A stretch of DNA of 64,000 bases from Comamonas sp. Y33R10-2 (GCF_019355935.1 NZ_CP079925.1:3224001-3288000), one strand, 5' to 3'. Counted from the stretch's first letter, positions 1 through 9,431 are shown. Numbers and translations are program-made. Notes: generated from the letters alone by a model not told the origin.

Positions 1-817
1 CGATATAGACCTCGGAGAGCTTCTCACCCACACCAATAATCAGGCCACCGATGATGGCGCCGGGCAGTGAGGTCAGGCCGCCCAGAATCACCACAGGCAA
101 GGCTTTCAGCGCGACCAGTGACAGCGAGTACTGCACACCCAGTTTGCTGCCCCAGATGATGCCGACCACCAGCGCCACACCGCCAGCCACCGACCAGACA
201 ATGACCCAGATGCGCGACAGAGGAATGCCGATGGACTGCGCGGCCTGATGGTCATCCGCCACAGCGCGCAGGGCGCGGCCGGTCTTGGTTTTTTGGAAAA
301 AGATACTCAGACAAATTACCAGCACAGCGGCAATGCAGGCCGCGTACAAATCTTCCAAACTGATCATCACGCCGCCGGGAATCAGTCCATCCATGATGAA
401 GATTGGATCTTTGGGCATGCCCACATCAATCTTGTAGACCTCGCTGCCAAAAATCATGGGGCCCAGACCATCGAGCAGGTAAGCAATGCCCAGCGTAGCC
501 ATTAGCAAGGTGATGGGCTCTTGATTGACGAGGTGGCGCAGAGCCAGTCTCTCAATCAGCCAAGCGACCACCACCATGAGCGCCAGCGTGACGATGATGG
601 CCAGTAGATTGCCCAGCCAGCCCGGCTCCATACCCAGCCAGCCGGGAATCCACTGCGAAAAACGCGCCATGGTCAGCGCTGAGAAAAGCACCATTGCGCC
701 CTGCGCAAAGTTGAAGACGCCCGAGGCTTTGAAGATCAGCACAAAGCCAATGGCGATCAGCGCATACAGCGTGCCCACCATAAGGCCGCCGAACAAGGTT
801 TCAAGGAAAAATCCCAT
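1..817 (-). CDS. livH: LivH-type branched-chain amino acid ABC transporter permease (3' end outside window)
   Basis: Inner-membrane permease of a high-affinity branched-chain amino acid type (HAAT) ABC transporter. The reading frame is open from the ATG at 817 to the window edge, giving the first 272 residues of a protein usually near 290-310. It starts MGFFLETLFGGLMVGTLYAL, followed by IGFVLIFKASGVFNFAQGAM, the typical LivH N-terminus, and alternates hydrophobic helices with short polar loops. AAAGGAG lies 7 bases before the start. It follows livG by 11 bp and is the third visible gene of an operon beginning with an acyl-CoA synthetase, so the imported substrate may be an organic acid that is then activated with CoA rather than leucine; that is inference. 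Confidence 0.9.
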   Translation of the reverse strand, partial: MGFFLETLFGGLMVGTLYALIAIGFVLIFKASGVFNFAQGAMVLFSALTMARFSQWIPGWLGMEPGWLGNLLAIIVTLALMVVVAWLIERLALRHLVNQEPITLLMATLGIAYLLDGLGPMIFGSEVYKIDVGMPKDPIFIMDGLIPGGVMISLEDLYAACIAAVLVICLSIFFQKTKTGRALRAVADDHQAAQSIGIPLSRIWVIVWSVAGGVALVVGIIWGSKLGVQYSLSLVALKALPVVILGGLTSLPGAIIGGLIIGVGEKLSEVYI

Positions 818-828
818 GCTCTGCTCCT

Positions 829-1614
829 TTAGTGACTGGAGCCGAGGTAAGCCCGGATCACGTCTTCGTTGTTGCGTACTTCATCGGGTGTGCCGTCGCC
901 GATCTTTTTGCCGTAGTCCAGCACCACCACGCGGTCCGAGATGTCCATCACCACACCCATGTCGTGCTCGATAAGAACGATGGTGGTGCTGAACTCTTCA
1001 TTCACATCGAGGATGAAGCGGCACATGTCCTGCTTTTCTTCCACGTTCATTCCGGCCATGGGCTCGTCCAGCAGCAGCACCTGCGGCTCCATGGCGAGGG
1101 CTCGGCCTAGATCAACGCGCTTTTGCAAGCCATAGGGAAGCTGGCCCACAGGGGTCTTGCGCCAAGCCTGAATTTCAAGAAAGTCGATGATATGTTCAAC
1201 AAACTCGCGGTGCTGCATTTCCTCGCGCTGAGCAGGCCCCAGTCGCAATGCCTGCATAAGGATGTTGCTCTTAATTTTGAGATTGCGGCCAGTCATGATG
1301 TTGTCGATCACGCTCATGCCTTTGAACAGCGCCAAGTTCTGAAAGGTGCGCGCCACACCCATCTCAGCCACCTGTCGGCTATTCATGTGACTAAAGGTCT
1401 GACCGCGAAAAGTGATGGACCCTTCGGACGGTGTGTAGACACCGTTGATGCAGTTGAGCATGGAGCTTTTGCCCGCGCCGTTGGGGCCGATGATGGCGCG
1501 GATTTCATGCTCTTTGACGTTGAAAGAAATATCGGTCAGCGCCTTCACACCACCAAAGCGCAGACTGATGTTTTTGATGTCTAAAACCACGTCGCCAGCC
1601 GTTTTTGTATTCAT
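829..1614 (-). CDS. livG: LivG-type ABC transporter ATP-binding protein
   Basis: Cytoplasmic ATPase of the HAAT transporter, 261 residues, which drives import through the LivH/LivM permeases. The Walker A motif GPNGAGKS is at residues 43-50, Walker B is VLLLDEPMAGMN, and the H-loop is VLIEHDM. The signature region reads LPYGLQKRVDLGRALAMEP, a variant of the LSYGxQ form usual in LivG. Its stop is 11 bp before livH, and its start is 11 bp after the acyl-CoA synthetase stop, so the three are probably co-transcribed. The LivG assignment over LivF rests on the inserted helical region before the signature and on gene order. Confidence 0.9.
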   Translation of the reverse strand: MNTKTAGDVVLDIKNISLRFGGVKALTDISFNVKEHEIRAIIGPNGAGKSSMLNCINGVYTPSEGSITFRGQTFSHMNSRQVAEMGVARTFQNLALFKGMSVIDNIMTGRNLKIKSNILMQALRLGPAQREEMQHREFVEHIIDFLEIQAWRKTPVGQLPYGLQKRVDLGRALAMEPQVLLLDEPMAGMNVEEKQDMCRFILDVNEEFSTTIVLIEHDMGVVMDISDRVVVLDYGKKIGDGTPDEVRNNEDVIRAYLGSSH

Positions 1615-1625
1615 GACAATTCCTC

Positions 1626-3563
1626 TCAGGCGGCTGCTTTGGCGCTAGTGGGATGGATGCTCGCATCCACGATGGACAGCGTGGCACTGACGCTGCCCGT
1701 GCGGCCGTCTTCAAACTTCACCACGGTCTCGATGAACTGCTCTTTTTTGCCGGTGTACAGCGCATCAATCAGCACGCCATATTTATCTGCAATGAAGTTG
1801 CGGCGCACTTTGCGGGTGCGAGTCAGCTCGTCGTCGTCGGGGTCTAGCTCTTTATGCAGCACCAAAAAGCGGGCCACTTGGGTATCGGCCATGCCGGGCT
1901 CGCTGGCCAAATCGGCGTTGACTTGGCCAATGCAGTCGGCGATCAACTCAAGCACCTTGGCTTTGCTGGCCAGATCGACATAGCCGCCATAGGGCAGGCC
2001 TTGGCGCTCGGCCCAGTTGCCCACGGCTTCGTAGTCGATGTTGATGAAGGCGCAGACCTGATCTTTGCCATGGCCAAAGCACACGGCTTCTTTGATGTGG
2101 GGGAAGAACTTGAGTTTGTTTTCGATGTAGTTAGGCGCAAACATGGCGCCGCGACTGGTCTTGCCCACGTCTTTGGCGCGGTCGATGATGCGCAACTGGC
2201 CGCTGGCGTCGATCACGCCTGCATCGCCGGTGTGAAAGTAGCCGTTGGCGTCCATTACTTCGGCAGTTGCGTCGGGGCGCTTGTAGTACTCCTTGAGAAC
2301 GGATACGCCCTTGACCAGTACCTCGCCGTTGTCGGCAATTTTGAGCTCGATGCCGGGTGCTGCTTGTCCGACGCTTGAGAGTTCAACCTGCCCATCGCGC
2401 TGCAGGCAGACATAGGCGCAGGTCTCGGTCTGGCCGTAGAGCTGCTTGAGGTTGATGCCGATGGAGCGGAAAAACCGAAACAGCTCGGGCCCAATGGCTG
2501 CGCCTGCTGTATAGGCAACGCGGATGCGCGACAAGCCCATAGCGTTGCGCAGCGGGCCGTAGATAAAAAGGTCGCCCAGTTGGTACTTAAGGCGCTCTAT
2601 TGCGCCCACTCTTTTGCCATCCAGAATGTCCGAGCCCACGCGGCGGGCCACGCCCATGGACTTCGCGTACAGCCATTGCTTGAGCGGAGACGCGTCTTCC
2701 ATGCGGATGGAGACCGAGGTCAACATGCCTTCAAAAATACGCGGCGGCGCAAAGTAGTAGCTGGGTCCAATCTCGCGCAGGTCGATGGAGATGGTGGCGG
2801 CAGATTCCGGACAGTTGATGGTGAAGCCCGCCACCAGCCATTGTGCGAACGAGAACAAATGGTCGCCCACCCAAGCCGGGGGCAAGTAGCAGATCACGTT
2901 GTCTGAAGCTTTGAGCTGATCGGTCTGCACCCCGCCGCGCGCTGATTCGCCAAAGCTGGCATGGGTCTGGCATACGCCTTTGGGCTTACCCGTGGTGCCT
3001 GAGGTGTAGAGGATGACCGAGACATCATCGGGCTGTACGGCCTGAACCATGGCCTCATAATCGCCGGCGTTTTGCGTATCCCATTCTTTGCCCTTGGCCA
3101 GCAGCTCTTCGGTGCTGATGAGGCCGGGCTGCTCGTATTTGCGCAGGCCACGCGGGTCGTCATAGATGATGTGGCGAATGCTGGCAACGCTCTCGCGCAC
3201 TTCCAGCAGCTTGTCGACTTGCTCTTGATTTTCTGCAAAGGCAAACGCGATTTCTGCGTCTTCCATCACAAACATCATCTCGGCAGCGACGGCATCTTGA
3301 TACAGAGGAATGGGCACAGCGCCGCAGGCCTGCACTGCCAAAAATCCCAAATAAACATGAGGACGGTTGTCGCTGATGAAGGCGAGGTTTTGCCCCTTCG
3401 CAAGACCCAGCGCGCGCAGGCCGCAAGCCATATGGCGCACGGTTTGCTCGGCTTGCTTCCAGCTCCACGTTTGCCAGATGCCGTACTCCTTCTCACGCAG
3501 AGCAGGCGCATCGGGGCGCTCTGTCGCGTGCTTGAGCAGCAGTTGCGGGAACGTGCTTGTCAT
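1626..3563 (-). CDS. AMP-binding long-chain acyl-CoA synthetase-like protein
   Basis: ATP-dependent acid:CoA ligase of the ANL superfamily, 645 residues from the chosen start, forming an acyl-AMP and then an acyl-CoA. The phosphate-binding loop YTSGTTGKPKG lies at about residues 186-196; YGQTETCAY and the hinge GYFHTGDAGVID/RAKDVGK follow. The size and C-terminus resemble bacterial long-chain (FAA1-like) ligases. The open frame extends upstream into the 266-bp repeat, but MTSTFPQLLLKH at 3563 has AAAGGATCAGGC before it and fits the family N-terminus. It leads the livG-livH operon, so it probably activates the imported substrate. Substrate is unknown: a fatty or aromatic acid is plausible. Confidence 0.88.
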   Translation of the reverse strand: MTSTFPQLLLKHATERPDAPALREKEYGIWQTWSWKQAEQTVRHMACGLRALGLAKGQNLAFISDNRPHVYLGFLAVQACGAVPIPLYQDAVAAEMMFVMEDAEIAFAFAENQEQVDKLLEVRESVASIRHIIYDDPRGLRKYEQPGLISTEELLAKGKEWDTQNAGDYEAMVQAVQPDDVSVILYTSGTTGKPKGVCQTHASFGESARGGVQTDQLKASDNVICYLPPAWVGDHLFSFAQWLVAGFTINCPESAATISIDLREIGPSYYFAPPRIFEGMLTSVSIRMEDASPLKQWLYAKSMGVARRVGSDILDGKRVGAIERLKYQLGDLFIYGPLRNAMGLSRIRVAYTAGAAIGPELFRFFRSIGINLKQLYGQTETCAYVCLQRDGQVELSSVGQAAPGIELKIADNGEVLVKGVSVLKEYYKRPDATAEVMDANGYFHTGDAGVIDASGQLRIIDRAKDVGKTSRGAMFAPNYIENKLKFFPHIKEAVCFGHGKDQVCAFINIDYEAVGNWAERQGLPYGGYVDLASKAKVLELIADCIGQVNADLASEPGMADTQVARFLVLHKELDPDDDELTRTRKVRRNFIADKYGVLIDALYTGKKEQFIETVVKFEDGRTGSVSATLSIVDASIHPTSAKAAA

Positions 3564-3710
3564 GCCTGATCCTTTGCGTCTTTGGGGCGTGCTAGCGAGA
3601 ACGCCCAGAACCTGAAGTCTTGCAGGCATGCTAGGGATGGCTTTGACGTCCTGATGTCTGTTGGGCGACAATTTGCGGGAAAGTCTTGATAGTGAATATC
3701 CGCTGTGATC

Positions 3711-3976
3711 AGGGTCTGTTGAGAATTGATCTGAGATCGCGTTGCGGCGACAAGGGGTTGGATGCAAGGCGCACGCCTGCAGCAAGGCTCATGCCTTGCA
3801 AAGGTGGGCAACGCAGCAGACAGCCCCTTGTCGTCGCAACCCGAAGGGAAGAAGGCAGGCCAGCCGCCACTCTTTGTTGTACTCCTTGTGCGGGATAGCA
3901 CCCGCACTGCGTCGCACGCCTAGATTGGCAGCCGGCCTGCCTGCTTCGCGACTCCGAGCAAATCTCAGCAGACCCT
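3711..3976 (-). mobile_element. MITE-like 266-bp repeat, copy 1 (inverted relative to copies 2 and 3)
   Basis: Bounded by AGGGTCTGTTGAGA and its inverse (TCTCAGCAGACCCT), with the similarity continuing about 30 bp inward at each end. It matches 13523-13787 and 18601-18866 along its full length. Flanking bases are CA on the left and TA on the right of the GGGTCTG core; the other copies have TA on both sides, suggesting TA target duplication. No transposase is encoded. It lies between the start of the acyl-CoA synthetase operon (147 bp away) and the Crp-like regulator (68 bp away), so it separates two divergent promoters. Sequence 3564-3710 otherwise shows no recognisable element. Confidence 0.7.
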
Positions 3977-4044
3977 AGGGCTGCGCAAGCAGCGCATTCG
4001 CTGCCTCGTGGAAATCCCGCTTTTGCAGCGGCCCCGCTTTGGCA

Positions 4045-4788
4045 ATGCTGCTGACTATGAGTCATGAACTGTCATTGCACCAAAGGCGCCGCAAGCCTTT
4101 AGCTGCTGAACTAGAAGGTATCCCTTGGTGGCCGACTTTGCTACCGCTGGAGCGTGAAAACGTGCAGCGCGTTCTGGTCGTGGGTGATGCTGAGCCCGGC
4201 GACTATGTTTGCAGTACCGGCCACCCCGCGACCTACTGGTTTGGCGTGGTGGACGGCCTGCTCAAAATGAACACAGATAACGCCAACGGCGTAAGCATGA
4301 CGCTGGCGGGCTTGCCGCCCGGTGGCTGGTTTGGCGAAGGCACGGTGATCAAGCGCGAGCCCTATCGCTACAACGTGCAAGCCTTGCGAAAAAGCGTGGT
4401 GGGCGGCTTGCCTATCGATATGTTTCACTGGCTGCTCGATCACTCCATCGGCTTTAACCGCTTTGTGATGAATCAGCTCAATGAGCGACTGGGCCAGTTC
4501 ATCGCTGCGCGTGAGATTGACCGCATGAGCAACCCCGATCTGCGCGTGGCACGCAGTCTGGCCGCACTGTTCAATCCCTTGCTCTATCCCGGCGTGGGAA
4601 AAGTTTTGCGCATTACTCAGCAAGAGTTGGCTAATTTGGTGGGCTTGTCACGTCAGCGCGTGAATGAGGCGCTGGCCGTGCTTCAGTGCGAGCGAGTGAT
4701 TCAGATCGAGTACGGCGGCTTGCGTGTGCTGGACTTGGATAAGCTGCGTTACGGTGAATTCAGCTCGCCACGCAAGGTGGCCGCCTGA
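4045..4788 (+). CDS. Crp/Fnr-family transcriptional regulator
   Basis: About 247 residues: an N-terminal cyclic-nucleotide-binding-like beta-roll (roughly 35-150), a dimer helix and a C-terminal winged helix with the recognition region ITQQELANLVGLSRQRVNEA. No cysteine cluster for an FNR-type iron-sulfur centre is seen, so the effector is unknown. The frame opens at TTG 4039; the first ATG is 4045 and a second ATG at 4057 (MSHELSLHQ) is equally possible because neither has a clear ribosome-binding site. It is divergent from the acyl-CoA synthetase-liv operon, and regulation of that operon is a reasonable inference. Confidence 0.85.
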   Translation: MLLTMSHELSLHQRRRKPLAAELEGIPWWPTLLPLERENVQRVLVVGDAEPGDYVCSTGHPATYWFGVVDGLLKMNTDNANGVSMTLAGLPPGGWFGEGTVIKREPYRYNVQALRKSVVGGLPIDMFHWLLDHSIGFNRFVMNQLNERLGQFIAAREIDRMSNPDLRVARSLAALFNPLLYPGVGKVLRITQQELANLVGLSRQRVNEALAVLQCERVIQIEYGGLRVLDLDKLRYGEFSSPRKVAA

Positions 4789-4866
4789 TGCTTGCTATGA
4801 AGTTTGCACTGACTTTAAGAATTTTTCGTAAGGTGTTGATTCCATAGAATTTGTTGGCGCAACAAA

Positions 4867-4899
4867 AAAGCAGCAGCACGTTCTGAGGCAAGCTGCTTT
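4867..4899. terminator. Stem-loop terminator after the Crp-like gene
   Basis: AAAGCAGC pairs with GCTGCTTT across a 17-base loop. The T run is short on the plus strand and longer on the minus strand (read from AAAAAA at 4864-4869), so it may act mainly as a weak plus-strand terminator. Confidence 0.45.
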
Positions 4900-4986
4900 G
4901 GGCCCTTGCCCTAAAACCCAGCGCCACGCTGGAATTGTGGATAACCCTAGCCTTGCATGCCCGCCTTGCGCGAAAATAGCGGCCAA

Positions 4987-7176
4987 ATGTCAGTCAATAC
5001 CCCTAAAGATTCCTCCGTGCCCGATTCTTCATCGGCGCGCCCTGTTTTGCGTGCACCAGCCAAGGCCGAGAGGCCCGCTGAAGAGCGCAGCTATAGATCC
5101 GGCGGCGGCGACCGCTCCGATCGCGGAGCACGCCCCCAGCGTGATGACCGTGGCGACCGTCCACGCTCCTCCGGCTATGGTCGTCCTGAGCAAGGTCAAG
5201 GCCGTCCATCCCGCGATGACGGTGACCGCCGTGGCGGCTTTGCCCCGCGTGATGATCGTCCCCGCTTTAACCGCGATGAACGCCCCGCCCAAGGCGGCGA
5301 GCGCAGCTTTGGCGGTGGTGACCGAGGTTTCCGCCCTTACGGCGAGTCGCGTGATGGTGGTGATCGCGGTGGCGAGCGCCGTGAGTTCCGCCCTCGTGAT
5401 GACCGTGGTAGCGATCGTCCTCAAGGTGGTCGTGATTTTGGTGACCGTCCACGCTCTTCCGGTTTTGGCCGACCTGACCAAGGCCGTCCAGAGCGCTCTG
5501 AAGGTGGCGAACGCCGCGAGTTCCGTCCGCGTGACGATCGCGGTGGCGATCGCCCTCAAGGCGGCCGTGACTTTGGTGACCGTCCTCGTTCTTCCGGTTT
5601 TGGCCGTCCTGACCAAGGTCGCCCAGAGCGCTCCGAAGGTGGCGAACGCCGTGAGTTTCGTCCGCGTGACGACCGCGGTGGCGATCGTCCTCAAGGCGGC
5701 CGTGACTTTGGTGACCGTCCTCGTTCTTCCGGTTTTGGCCGTCCTGACCAAGGACGTCAAGAGCGTTTTGAAGGTGGCGAACGCCGTGAGTTCCGTCCGC
5801 GTGACGACCGCGGTGGCGATCGTCCTCAAGGCGGCCGTGACTTTGGTGACCGTCCTCGTTCTTCCGGCTTTGGCCGTCCTGATCAAGGTCGTCCAGAGCG
5901 CTCCGAAGGTGGCGAACGCCGCGAGTTCCGTCCTCGTGACGACCGCGGTGATCGTGGTGGCGATCGTCCTCAAGGCCGTGACTTTGGTGACCGCCCACGT
6001 TCGTCCGGCTTTGGCCGCCCAGAGCGTTCCGAAGGTGGTGAACGTCGTGAATTCCGTCCCCGTGACGACCGTGGTGATCGCGGTGGCGACCGCCCAAACA
6101 ATCGTCCTCAAGGTGGTCGTGACTTCGGAGATCGTCCACAGAGCCGTGGTTTTGGTGACCGTCCAGAGGGCCGCTCCTTTGACCGCAGCGACCGTGGTGG
6201 CGATCGCCGCAATGACGAGCGCCGTGGTGAACGCGGTGGTGACCGCCGTGACGACCGTGGTGGCGAGCCTGAAAAGCGCCATATCCCCGGTTCGTTCATT
6301 TCTGAAGCGACCCGCCGCCCCACAACCGGTATCCGCACTTACCGTCCAGCCGCTGATGGCTCGGACCGCGTGATTCCCGTCAAGCTGCCTGAAGTGGTGG
6401 AACCCCGTCAGGACGACCGTCCCGGCGCCGTTCGCATCAACAAGCGCATCGCTGATATGGGAATGTGCTCGCGTCGCGAGGCTGATGAGTGGGTGGAAAA
6501 CGGCTGGGTTAAGGTCAACGGCGAAATCGCAATCATGGGCCAGAACGTAGTGCCCGGCGACAAGGTTGAGGTTGATCAGCAGGCTCAGGAGCGTCAAGAG
6601 CAGCAAGTCACCATCCTGCTGCACAAGCCCATGGGCTATGTGAGCGGCCAGGCTGAAGACGGTCACGAACCGGCTGTGGTTCTGTTCACCAACGAGAACC
6701 GTTGGAATGAAGACCGCAGCAAGACGCGCTTTAACTTCAGCCAGCTCAAGGGCTTGGCACCTTGCGGGCGTCTGGACATTGACTCTGTGGGTCTGTTGGT
6801 GATGACTCAGGACGGCCGCGTGGCCCGCCAGATCATTGGCGAGGACTCCGAAGTCGACAAGGAGTACCTGGTGCGCGTGACCTTCGGTGACCGCGATCTG
6901 GATATCCAGTCCGTCTTCCCCGAAGAAAAGCTGGAACTGTTGCGCCACGGCCTGTCGCTGGACGACCAGCCTTTGCAGCCCGCCAAGGTGGACTGGCAGA
7001 ACCCTGAGCAGCTGCGTTTTGTGCTGACTGAAGGTAAGAAGCGTCAGATTCGCCGTATGTGCGAACAGGTCGGCTTGCGTGTGGTGGGTTTGAAGCGCAT
7101 CCGCATCGGTGGCGTGACTCTGGGCAACTTGCCTGTGGGTCAGTGGCGTTACCTGGCTCCTCACGAGACTTTTTAA
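4987..7176 (+). CDS. rluB: 23S rRNA pseudouridine synthase RluB with an expanded RG-rich N-terminal domain
   Basis: Converts a uridine near position 2605 of 23S rRNA to pseudouridine (function known for E. coli RluB). Of 729 residues, roughly the first 470 are a low-complexity arginine/glycine/aspartate tract and only the last 250 are the enzyme: an S4 domain starting VRINKRIADMGMCSRREADE and the catalytic core with CGRLDIDSVGLLVMTQDG, in which the aspartate of RLD is the nucleophile. The tract contains six tandem copies of a unit beginning GGERREFRPRDDRG. The start at 4987 (MSVNTPKDSS) is preferred to ATG 4957 on protein-like composition; neither has a clear ribosome-binding site. The tract probably binds RNA or drives condensate-like interactions; that is inference. 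Confidence 0.9.
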   Translation: MSVNTPKDSSVPDSSSARPVLRAPAKAERPAEERSYRSGGGDRSDRGARPQRDDRGDRPRSSGYGRPEQGQGRPSRDDGDRRGGFAPRDDRPRFNRDERPAQGGERSFGGGDRGFRPYGESRDGGDRGGERREFRPRDDRGSDRPQGGRDFGDRPRSSGFGRPDQGRPERSEGGERREFRPRDDRGGDRPQGGRDFGDRPRSSGFGRPDQGRPERSEGGERREFRPRDDRGGDRPQGGRDFGDRPRSSGFGRPDQGRQERFEGGERREFRPRDDRGGDRPQGGRDFGDRPRSSGFGRPDQGRPERSEGGERREFRPRDDRGDRGGDRPQGRDFGDRPRSSGFGRPERSEGGERREFRPRDDRGDRGGDRPNNRPQGGRDFGDRPQSRGFGDRPEGRSFDRSDRGGDRRNDERRGERGGDRRDDRGGEPEKRHIPGSFISEATRRPTTGIRTYRPAADGSDRVIPVKLPEVVEPRQDDRPGAVRINKRIADMGMCSRREADEWVENGWVKVNGEIAIMGQNVVPGDKVEVDQQAQERQEQQVTILLHKPMGYVSGQAEDGHEPAVVLFTNENRWNEDRSKTRFNFSQLKGLAPCGRLDIDSVGLLVMTQDGRVARQIIGEDSEVDKEYLVRVTFGDRDLDIQSVFPEEKLELLRHGLSLDDQPLQPAKVDWQNPEQLRFVLTEGKKRQIRRMCEQVGLRVVGLKRIRIGGVTLGNLPVGQWRYLAPHETF
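5368..6033 (+). repeat. In-frame tandem repeat, 135-bp unit, within rluB
   Basis: Unit boundaries at 5368, 5503, 5638, 5773 and 5908; the first four units are 135 bp (45 residues) and the fifth is 126 bp (42 residues). A sixth diverged unit begins at 6034. Units 2, 3 and 4 differ by only a few bases each, indicating recent expansion or gene conversion. Every unit keeps the frame. Confidence 0.95.
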
Positions 7177-7185
7177 TTACCCCCT

Positions 7186-7228
7186 GAGGCGCTTTGCGCC
7201 TTACCCCTCTCTCGCTTCGCGGGAGGGG
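7186..7228. repeat. Paired small hairpins downstream of rluB (REP-like)
   Basis: Hairpin 1 is AGGCGC/GCGCCT around TTT (7186-7201). Hairpin 2 pairs CCCCTC with GAGGGG across a loop containing CGCTTCGCG (7204-7228). I recall very similar sequence after genes in other Comamonadaceae, but this window has only one copy. It occupies part of the 311-bp gap between rluB and htpG. Confidence 0.5.
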
Positions 7229-7321
7229 AACGACAGCCTCGGTGCGGGGCGGCCCTTCCTTGGTGTCTTTGACTTGGAGCGTGAGGGTTTTTAGTTAAAC
7301 AGGGCTATAGCCTTGATAGAT

Positions 7322-7366
7322 AAGCGCAAGCAGCTATTCTTTTTGAATTAGCGCTTGCGCTTTTTT
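7322..7366 (+). terminator. Intrinsic terminator of rluB
   Basis: AAGCGCAAGC at 7322 pairs with GCTTGCGCTT, followed by a run of T. The loop is about 20 bases and AT-rich. It separates rluB from the htpG promoter. Confidence 0.7.
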
Positions 7367-7392
7367 CTTGCCTAAATTTATAGCTAACTCCC

Positions 7393-7420
7393 CTTGAAAT
7401 ATCAGGGCCAGTCCCGAGTT
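7393..7420 (+). promoter_or_regulatory. Sigma-32 (heat-shock) promoter of htpG
   Basis: The -35 element CTTGAAA at 7393-7399 is a perfect match to the sigma-32 consensus; after a 13-base spacer comes CCCGAGTT at 7413-7420, a fair match to the CCCCATNT -10. It would give a 5' leader of about 60 bases before the htpG ATG. Confidence 0.65.
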
Positions 7421-7487
7421 ATGAGCATGAATCGCCTTGAGTGCATCTCCGGGCGGCTTTTGATTTCAGTTTTTCGCTCACAAAGAC

Positions 7488-9431
7488 ATGACAAAGCAAA
7501 CCCATTCCTTTCAGGCCGAAGTGGCCCAGCTGCTCCATCTGGTTACGCATTCGCTGTACTCCAACCAGGAAATTTTCTTGCGCGAGCTGGTCTCCAATGC
7601 CTCGGACGCTTGCGACAAGCTGCGCTTTTTGGCACTGAATGACTCCAGCCTGTATGGCGATCAGCCTAATCTGGAAGTGCGCGTGTCCTTTGACAAGACT
7701 GCCAAGACGCTGACGATTACCGACACCGGCATCGGCATGACCGAGCAAGAAGCCATCGACAACTTGGGCACCATCGCCAAGAGCGGTACCAAGGCGTTCA
7801 TGGACAAGCTGTCTGGCGACCAGAAGGCGGATTCGCAGCTGATCGGCCAGTTCGGCGTGGGCTTTTACTCTGGCTTCATCGTGGCCGACAAGATCACCGT
7901 GGAAACCCGCCGCGCAGATGCTGCTGCGGCCGATGGTGTGCGCTGGATCAGCGGCGGCACGGGTGACTTTGAGATTGAGCAGATCAACCGCGCCGAGCGC
8001 GGCACCAGCATTACTTTGCACCTGCGTGATGACGCCGAGGAGTTCCTCAACGGCTACAAGCTCAAGCAAGTTATCAGTAAATACTCCGACCACATCAGCC
8101 TGCCCATCTTGATGGAAAAGGAAGAGTGGAAGGACGGCGAGAACGATCAACCCGGCGAGATGGTCAAGACCGGCGAGTGGGAAACCGTCAACAAGGCCAG
8201 TGCCCTGTGGACACGCGCCAAGAAGGACGTGACCGAGGAACAGTACAAAGAGTTCTACAAAGCCATCAGCCATGACTTTGAAGACCCGCTGACCTGGAGC
8301 CACAACCGCGTTGAAGGTAATACCGAGTACACGCAGCTGCTGTTCATTCCCGGCAAGGCCCCGTACGACCTGTACCAGCGCGACAAGCACGCCGGCATCA
8401 AGCTGTATGTGAAGCGCGTGTTCATCATGGATGACGCAGAAGCGCTGATGCCCCAGTACCTGCGCTTTGTGAAGGGCGTGATCGACTCGGCAAACCTGCC
8501 GCTGAACGTCAGCCGCGAGCTGCTGCAAGAGTCGCGCGACGTGAAGCTGATCCGCGAAGGCTCGGCCAAGCGCGTGCTGTCCATGCTGGAAGATCTGGCT
8601 CGCCACGACAAGCATGAAGCCGCTGCTGACGGTGAAGTTACCGACGTGGTGGATGCCGATGACAAGGCCAAGGAAGGCAAGTTCACCCAGTTCTACTCCG
8701 AGTTCGGTGCGGTGCTCAAGGAAGGTCTGGGCGAAGACATCGCCAACAAGGATCGCATTGCAAAGCTGCTGCGCTTTGCATCGACCACGCACGAAGGCCT
8801 GAACACCTCGTTTGCCCAGTACAAGGCGCGTATGAAGGATGGCCAGGACGCCATCTACTACATCACCGCCGATACGCTGGCCGCTGCCAAGAACAGCCCA
8901 CAGCTGGAAGTCTTCAAGAAAAAGGGCATTGAAGTGCTCTTGATGACCGACCGTGTCGACGAGTGGGCACTGAACTTTGTGCAAGATTTTGACGGCACGC
9001 CGCTGCAATCCGTGGCCAAGGGCGCTGTCGACTTGGGCAAGCTGCAAAACGAAGAAGAAAAGAAGGCCGCTGAAGAAGCTGCTGAAGTCTTCAAGCCCGT
9101 GCTGGCCAAGCTCAAGGAAGCTCTCAAGGACAAGGCCGACGATGTGCGCGCGACCAGCCGTTTGGTGGACTCACCCGCCTGCTTGGTGGTCAGCGATGAC
9201 GGCATGAGCCTGCAACTGGCTCGTTTGCTCAAGCAAGCTGGTCAGGCCGCGCCTGAATCCAAGCCCGTGTTGGAAGTCAATCCTGAGCACCCGCTGGTCA
9301 AGAAGCTCGACGGCTCCGTGCACTTCCACGATCTAGCGCAGATTCTGTTTGACCAGGCCGTGCTGGCGGAAGGCGGTATGCCTGAAGACCCCGCTGCTTA
9401 CGTTAAGCGTGTGAACGCACTGCTGGCTTAA
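7488..9431 (+). CDS. htpG: Hsp90-family chaperone HtpG
   Basis: Cytosolic ATP-dependent chaperone, 647 residues, close to the usual 620-650 for the family. The N-terminal GHKL ATPase domain shows [15 protein letters not shown] (N box), [11 protein letters not shown] and [11 protein letters not shown] (G boxes). The middle domain has the conserved [11 protein letters not shown] and the C-terminal dimerisation domain runs to the end. It is monocistronic, with a sigma-32 promoter upstream and a strong terminator downstream, consistent with heat-shock control. Confidence 0.97.
   Translation: MTKQTHSFQAEVAQLLHLVTHSLYSNQEIFLRELVSNASDACDKLRFLALNDSSLYGDQPNLEVRVSFDKTAKTLTITDTGIGMTEQEAIDNLGTIAKSGTKAFMDKLSGDQKADSQLIGQFGVGFYSGFIVADKITVETRRADAAAADGVRWISGGTGDFEIEQINRAERGTSITLHLRDDAEEFLNGYKLKQVISKYSDHISLPILMEKEEWKDGENDQPGEMVKTGEWETVNKASALWTRAKKDVTEEQYKEFYKAISHDFEDPLTWSHNRVEGNTEYTQLLFIPGKAPYDLYQRDKHAGIKLYVKRVFIMDDAEALMPQYLRFVKGVIDSANLPLNVSRELLQESRDVKLIREGSAKRVLSMLEDLARHDKHEAAADGEVTDVVDADDKAKEGKFTQFYSEFGAVLKEGLGEDIANKDRIAKLLRFASTTHEGLNTSFAQYKARMKDGQDAIYYITADTLAAAKNSPQLEVFKKKGIEVLLMTDRVDEWALNFVQDFDGTPLQSVAKGAVDLGKLQNEEEKKAAEEAAEVFKPVLAKLKEALKDKADDVRATSRLVDSPACLVVSDDGMSLQLARLLKQAGQAAPESKPVLEVNPEHPLVKKLDGSVHFHDLAQILFDQAVLAEGGMPEDPAAYVKRVNALLA

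Noticed and set aside
1653-1847. Many short plus-strand open frames across the acyl-CoA synthetase gene
   Set aside because: All lie antisense to a gene with clear family motifs and show no independent evidence.
5029-7164. A 711-residue open frame on the minus strand opposite rluB
   Set aside because: It is the mirror of the GC-rich, periodic rluB repeat; composition (repeating TVTKVTAALRTIATAV-type runs) is an artefact of the antisense frame, and no family is recognised.
7419-9047. A 542-residue open frame opposite htpG
   Set aside because: Antisense shadow of a highly expressed, strongly biased gene; no ribosome-binding site and no protein-family motif.
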